Below, in pieces: positions 6,730-8,934 of a stretch of DNA of 8,934 bases. The notes below the pieces were generated by a model. It worked only from the letters and a program-made list of their open reading frames with translations. It was not told the DNA's origin and did not search any database. A program made the position numbers and the translations under genes. Source of the stretch: Gemmatimonadaceae bacterium (lineage in GTDB: Bacteria > Gemmatimonadota > Gemmatimonadetes > Gemmatimonadales > Gemmatimonadaceae). Location: contig JACMLI010000241.1 in NCBI GenBank assembly GCA_014379705.1, positions 1-8,934 of the forward strand. Direction: 5' to 3'. Each line of letters opens with the position of its first letter. Positions within the stretch are counted from its first letter, which is position 1.

Positions 6730-8687
6730 CGGCTGGCTCCCTCGCCAGGCGCACTGGGGAAGAACTCGGGCCGCATGCGGGCGAAGCCGATGTTGTCGAG
6801 CAGCACGGTACCGGCCTCGGTCCGGTCGAAACGCCATTGCACGCTCGTGACGCGGGCCGGGTCGAACCCGGGCGTCGCGCGCACGAAGTCGGCGATGGGA
6901 ATGGTGTAGGTCTGCAACACGATCTCGTAGACGTTGCCGAAGCGCAGCTTGTCGCGACCGGCGCGCCGGTAGACGTACGACTCGAGCGGGCGCCGCACGG
7001 GCCCGTACGTGGACAACGCCACGCGCGCCGTGCGTCCCGCGTCATCGGTCGCCACGACGCTCAGGTCGATCGGCGTCGTGTCGGGCACAGGCTTCACCTT
7101 GGGCGGTGACGGCTTCTTGACCGCCGGCTTCTTTGCGGTGGAGTCGGCCTTCTTCGTCGTGTCCTTCGCCGGCTGTCGTGGGCCCGGCTTGGCCTCGAGC
7201 GGGGCGAGCGAGAACACCAGGGACGAGCGGGCGTCGAGGTTGAGCGTGCGCCGCACGGAGTCGCCTAACGATACCGCATACGATGCGGGCCGGCCACGCT
7301 TCGTCGTGTCGTCGCCGGCGATGCGGTTGTTCCATGCGAGGGTCACGGCGTTGTGTGCCATGTTCCCGCCGCGATTCCGGAAGGGCACCGGGCTCTCCTT
7401 CCACGTGGCCAGCGAATCCCCGCTCAGGGTCACGCCCGGGCCTCCCGTCGTCAGGTCGACGTCGTCCTCGAAGTCGGCGATCGAGGAGAAGCTGCTCTCC
7501 TGGAAGCGCGTGATGTACATCGTCTTCGGCAGCCATCGACCGGCGGAGCGGTGGTCGCGGAAGAGCGGGAGGTATTCCTGCTTGCCCTTGAGCGTCGCCT
7601 CGAGAAAGCCCGACACCACCACCTCGGCGAACTTGCGCTGCTCCTCCTGCGTGATGAACCCGCGCAGGTCCAGCGAGCGACGCGAGCGCGGACCGCCATC
7701 CGTGCTTCCCCACACGGTGTTCCATTGCCCATGGTTGGCGCGATACACGAGGAAGGCCGACTTGAAGTAGTCCCCCTTCCCCGAATACTTGATGCGCTCG
7801 TACTGCGTCAGCCCGGAGAAGGTGGAGACATCGCCGTCGTGCGAACCGTGGAAGAGCAGGTAGTTGTAGTCCGTGACCGGCGTGCCCTTCTCCATCGGGC
7901 GGTACTGTCCATCGACGGGCGCGATGGCCACGAGCGACTTGATCCCGAAGTTGAAGTCGAACTTCACGTTGCCGTCGTCGGGGTAGTGCGTGAGGCGGTT
8001 GAACGCCCCGGCCACCGCGACCGCCTCGCCACCGCGCGAGTGCCCCATCAGCGCGATGTTGTTCATGTCGACCTTCCCGTACAGCGGCGACCCGGTGGAG
8101 TCGTTGAACTTCTTCCACGCCTGCAGGTGCTTGAGCAGCATCCAGCCGCGCGCATCGTTCTCGGCGCGCATGAAGCCGTTGAGGAAGTTCTCGTCGACCG
8201 AGGCGAGAATGAATCCACGTGAGGCAAGGAGCTCACCGAGGTAGCCGTACCCCGGGTCGGAGAACTCTTCCATGTTGTGGTTGCCATGGACGACGAGCAC
8301 GAGCGGGTATGGCCCGGGACCGTCGGGATACCAGACGCTCCCATTCACAGGCAGCTTGGCGAAGTCGAACCCCCAGAACTTCTTGCGGATGCTCGCCTGC
8401 CCGGGGTCGGGGGCGCCGGCGAACTTGGTCCCGTCGACCGTGGCCGTCTTGAGCGCCACCGAGTCGCGGAAGTAGGCGCGCTGCTTGTCAGTCCCACTGC
8501 CGTAGTAGAGCCGCTTTACGGCCAGCGGACCGCGCACGGAAGGGTCGGGAGCGTTGATCGAAAGGCTCGACAGCACGATGCCGCTGTCGTCCTTCGCGAG
8601 CTTGAGCGGGGCCACGACGCAGGCGGCGAGTGCCACGAGCGGGGCCCAGGCGGCGATGCTGCGCCGAAGACGCAATTGAGCAGACAC
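6726..8687 (-). CDS. Alpha/beta-hydrolase lipoprotein with C-terminal galactose-binding-like region
   Basis: Translated from GTG at 8687, the product has 653 residues. A lipoprotein signal ends in L20-A21-A22-C23. Residues about 105-370 form an alpha/beta hydrolase: VVHGNHN (132-138) is the oxyanion-hole strand, GHSRGG (215-220) the nucleophile elbow with Ser217, HGSHDGDV (280-287) supplies the acid (Asp284 likely), and ANHGQW (317-322) the likely catalytic His319. This arrangement resembles PAF-acetylhydrolase and chlorophyllase-like enzymes, so an esterase or lipase role is likely but the substrate is unknown. Residues about 400-498 and 538-637 look like one beta-sandwich, carbohydrate-binding-like, ending with TEAGTVLLDNIGF; a Lys/Pro/Thr-rich stretch (499-537) interrupts it. 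The frame is open up to an ATG at 8843, but that start would bury the lipoprotein signal behind 52 unremarkable residues. GAGGG sits 6 bases before the GTG. The gene is followed with 4-base overlap by the PorV-like gene. Confidence 0.85.
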   Translation of the reverse strand: MSAQLRLRRSIAAWAPLVALAACVVAPLKLAKDDSGIVLSSLSINAPDPSVRGPLAVKRLYYGSGTDKQRAYFRDSVALKTATVDGTKFAGAPDPGQASIRKKFWGFDFAKLPVNGSVWYPDGPGPYPLVLVVHGNHNMEEFSDPGYGYLGELLASRGFILASVDENFLNGFMRAENDARGWMLLKHLQAWKKFNDSTGSPLYGKVDMNNIALMGHSRGGEAVAVAGAFNRLTHYPDDGNVKFDFNFGIKSLVAIAPVDGQYRPMEKGTPVTDYNYLLFHGSHDGDVSTFSGLTQYERIKYSGKGDYFKSAFLVYRANHGQWNTVWGSTDGGPRSRRSLDLRGFITQEEQRKFAEVVVSGFLEATLKGKQEYLPLFRDHRSAGRWLPKTMYITRFQESSFSSIADFEDDVDLTTGGPGVTLSGDSLATWKESPVPFRNRGGNMAHNAVTLAWNNRIAGDDTTKRGRPASYAVSLGDSVRRTLNLDARSSLVFSLAPLEAKPGPRQPAKDTTKKADSTAKKPAVKKPSPPKVKPVPDTTPIDLSVVATDDAGRTARVALSTYGPVRRPLESYVYRRAGRDKLRFGNVYEIVLQTYTIPIADFVRATPGFDPARVTSVQWRFDRTEAGTVLLDNIGFARMRPEFFPSAPGEGASR

Positions 8688-8693
8688 GAACGA

Positions 8694-8698
8694 CCCTC
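8694..8698 (-). promoter_or_regulatory. Shine-Dalgarno fixing the GTG start of the hydrolase lipoprotein
   Basis: GAGGG on the minus strand lies 6 bases before the GTG at 8685-8687. Together with the lipobox 20 residues into the protein, it decides against the ATG at 8843. Confidence 0.8.
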
Positions 8699-8722
8699 GA
8701 GCGTGCTGGATGAGTGAACGGT

Positions 8723-8751
8723 CCGGTGACAACCGGGGTGTTGGACACCGG
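8723..8751. promoter_or_regulatory. Inverted repeat in the divergent hydrolase/permease spacer
   Basis: CCGGTG (8723-8728) pairs with CACCGG (8746-8751), and inside them GGTGT-TGG-ACACC (8737-8749) forms a second, competing stem. It lies 36 bases upstream of the hydrolase GTG and about 107 bases before the permease ATG. It could be an operator for either gene; no clear promoter boxes accompany it. Confidence 0.25.
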
Positions 8752-8857
8752 GTCGCGGTAGAAGGTGTGGCATTGCCTTCATCGCGGGAAGCGGTCGCGG
8801 AAACCTTCGGCGATAGCGTCACGTCGTGAACGGACGACTTCACTCGTTCCCGCCCCG

Positions 8858-8934
8858 ATGCTCACCGACCTCCGCATTGCCGTTCGCGGGTTCCTGCGAA
8901 CTCCGGCCTTCACCGTCACCGCGCTCGTCACCCT
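8858..8934 (+). CDS. ADOP-family FtsX-like ABC transporter permease, N-terminus only
   Basis: Only the first 25 codons lie in the window. They read MLTDLRIAVRGFLRTPAFTV followed by TALVT, and the frame runs off the right edge. D-L-R-x-A-x-R-x-(F/L)-x-(R/K)-x-P-x-F-T is the standard opening of MacB/FtsX-type permeases of the ADOP ('acidobacterial duplicated orphan permease') group. These are about 800-residue membrane proteins with two FtsX-like halves, abundant in Acidobacteriota and Gemmatimonadota, whose exported substrates are mostly unknown. The segment after residue 15 is the start of the first membrane helix. No obvious Shine-Dalgarno precedes the ATG (upstream is TTCCCGCCCC), so the exact start is less sure than the family. 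It is divergent from the hydrolase lipoprotein, with 170 bp between starts. Confidence 0.75.
   Translation, partial: MLTDLRIAVRGFLRTPAFTVTALVT

Noticed and set aside
7042..8222. Open frames of 289-358 residues on both strands over the hydrolase gene
   Set aside because: Composition is Arg/Gly/His-rich with no recognisable motif, whereas the hydrolase frame carries a full Ser-His-Asp set and lipobox.
5779..8687. A complete type IX secretion system
   Set aside because: Only a PorV/PorQ-like barrel is present, with no PorK, PorL, PorM, PorN or SprA-like gene and no sorting domain on the hydrolase.
8688..8843. N-terminal extension of the hydrolase to the ATG at 8843
   Set aside because: The 52 added residues have no homology-like features, and the GTG at 8687 has both a strong Shine-Dalgarno and a properly placed lipobox.

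Overview
This high-GC window most resembles a chromosomal segment from Gemmatimonadota, or possibly a related group such as Acidobacteriota. That placement is an inference. It rests on the mix of families: secreted imidazolonepropionase-like amidohydrolases, a PorV/PorQ-type barrel, an FKBP lipoprotein and the start of an 'ADOP'-type ABC permease. The recurring octamer GCCTAACG fits, and no marker gene is present. Every nearly complete gene product carries a signal peptide or lipoprotein signal, so the window is a run of cell-envelope and secreted proteins. No mobile-element, CRISPR, phage or RNA genes were seen.

Layout from left to right: (1) the 5' part of an FKBP-type peptidyl-prolyl isomerase lipoprotein on the minus strand, cut by the window edge; (2) a plus-strand secreted Asp-box beta-propeller protein of 655 residues with a C-terminal beta-sandwich-like domain; (3) a 124-bp imperfect palindromic element lying between convergent genes; (4) two paralogous secreted amidohydrolases, minus (512 aa) and plus (476 aa), transcribed divergently from a 139-bp spacer; (5) a 144-bp convergent spacer with small palindromes; (6) a minus-strand two-gene unit, in which a 653-residue alpha/beta-hydrolase lipoprotein is followed with ATGA overlap by a 316-residue PorV/PorQ-like outer-membrane barrel; (7) divergent from that unit, the first 25 codons of an ADOP-family FtsX-like permease, cut by the right edge.

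There is no defence or biosynthetic system here that I can support. The most unusual points are these. Both amidohydrolases replace the first histidine of the metal-binding HxH motif with asparagine while keeping the other expected ligands. The hydrolase and the PorV-like barrel are translationally coupled. The convergent-gene palindrome is made of three ordered blocks on each arm. The octamer GCCTAACG supplies three of the four rare TTA codons I found in the last two minus-strand genes.

Three start codons were set downstream of the longest possible open frame, because a Shine-Dalgarno sequence and a signal peptide or lipobox agree on the internal start: the minus-strand amidohydrolase (4064), the alpha/beta hydrolase (GTG at 8687) and the PorV-like protein (6729).
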